Assembly: GCA_965662725.1 (NCBI GenBank)
Contig: CBFIIT010000027.1
Span: 1 to 24,243 of the forward strand
Direction of reading: 5' to 3'
DNA: 24,243 nt
Origin: UBA8337 sp965662725
GTDB taxonomy: Bacteria > Pseudomonadota > Alphaproteobacteria > RS24
Each line of letters begins with the position of its first letter. The stretch's first letter is position 1. Below, one piece after another: positions 24,201 to 24,243 of the stretch. The position numbers and the translations under genes were made by a program. The notes below the pieces were generated by a model. The model searched no databases. It saw only the letters and a list, made by a program, of their open reading frames with translations, and was not told where the DNA came from.

Positions 24201-24243
24201 AGCGCAGGAATTGCCGCTTTGCGGCGCATGAGGTTGTTCATTA

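Noticed and set aside
24131..24241. 36-codon basic open frame on the minus strand upstream of rnd
   Set aside because: Short and at the window edge; its translation does not look like the end of aspS or any family I know, and it overlaps promoter-like sequence.
1..24243. Mobile element, CRISPR array, toxin-antitoxin or defence system
   Set aside because: No transposase, integrase, nuclease or regularly spaced repeats were found; the only repeats are inside rplI, rpsF and after ndk.

Overview
The window is a contiguous stretch of core chromosome from an alphaproteobacterium. The gene order dnaB / rplI / DUF2232 / rpsR / rpsF // fabD / fabG / acpP / fabF / mltG / gmk // rsmA / surA // pepA / holC / ndk // purN / purM // DUF2066 / AI-2E permease / hda / ppk / ppx // rnd is the conserved alphaproteobacterial arrangement. 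Supporting marks are a DUF2232 membrane protein between S18 and L9, an L9 with an acidic tail, and a DnaA-like Hda protein just before ppk. Base composition looks moderate, with no patch of foreign composition that I can see by eye. I cannot name the genus.

Layout. Bases 1-1049 hold the 5' part of dnaB (minus strand, running off the left edge). Bases 1088-3461 hold a minus-strand ribosomal operon, rpsF-rpsR-DUF2232-rplI, with a long structured leader and an intrinsic terminator. Diverging from it, 3706-8754 is a plus-strand block for fatty acid synthesis (fabD, fabG, acpP, fabF), murein processing (mltG) and GMP phosphorylation (gmk). Bases 8767-11910 are a minus-strand run of surA, rsmA and a zinc alcohol dehydrogenase. 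Bases 12050-14480 are plus-strand pepA, holC and ndk. Bases 14530-16184 are minus-strand purM-purN. Bases 16308-22975 are a tightly packed plus-strand run: DUF2066 lipoprotein-like or periplasmic protein, AI-2E permease, hda, ppk and ppx. Bases 22972-24123 are minus-strand rnd, followed by 120 non-coding bases.

How the genes work together. The left half couples replication (DnaB), translation (S6, S18, L9) and membrane lipid synthesis (a complete malonyl-ACP loading, condensation and first reduction set plus the carrier protein). The middle joins outer-membrane protein folding (SurA), 16S rRNA dimethylation (RsmA) and nucleotide supply (Gmk, Ndk, PurM, PurN). The right half joins control of DnaA activity (Hda) with polyphosphate synthesis and breakdown (Ppk1, Ppx).

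Many junctions overlap by 1 to 8 bases (rpsF/rpsR, pepA/holC, purM/purN, DUF2066/permease, permease/hda, ppk/ppx), so translation is probably coupled. I see no tRNA, rRNA, CRISPR array, insertion sequence, prophage, toxin-antitoxin or defence genes, and no clearly new biological system. The most notable points are: the absence of lptF, lptG, lptD and pdxA from the place where they usually sit around surA; an unusually long acidic L9 tail; a 30-bp duplication in the rpsF tail; a structured rpsF leader; a terminator built into the purN stop region; and a 100-N assembly gap inside hda that homology suggests hides very few bases.
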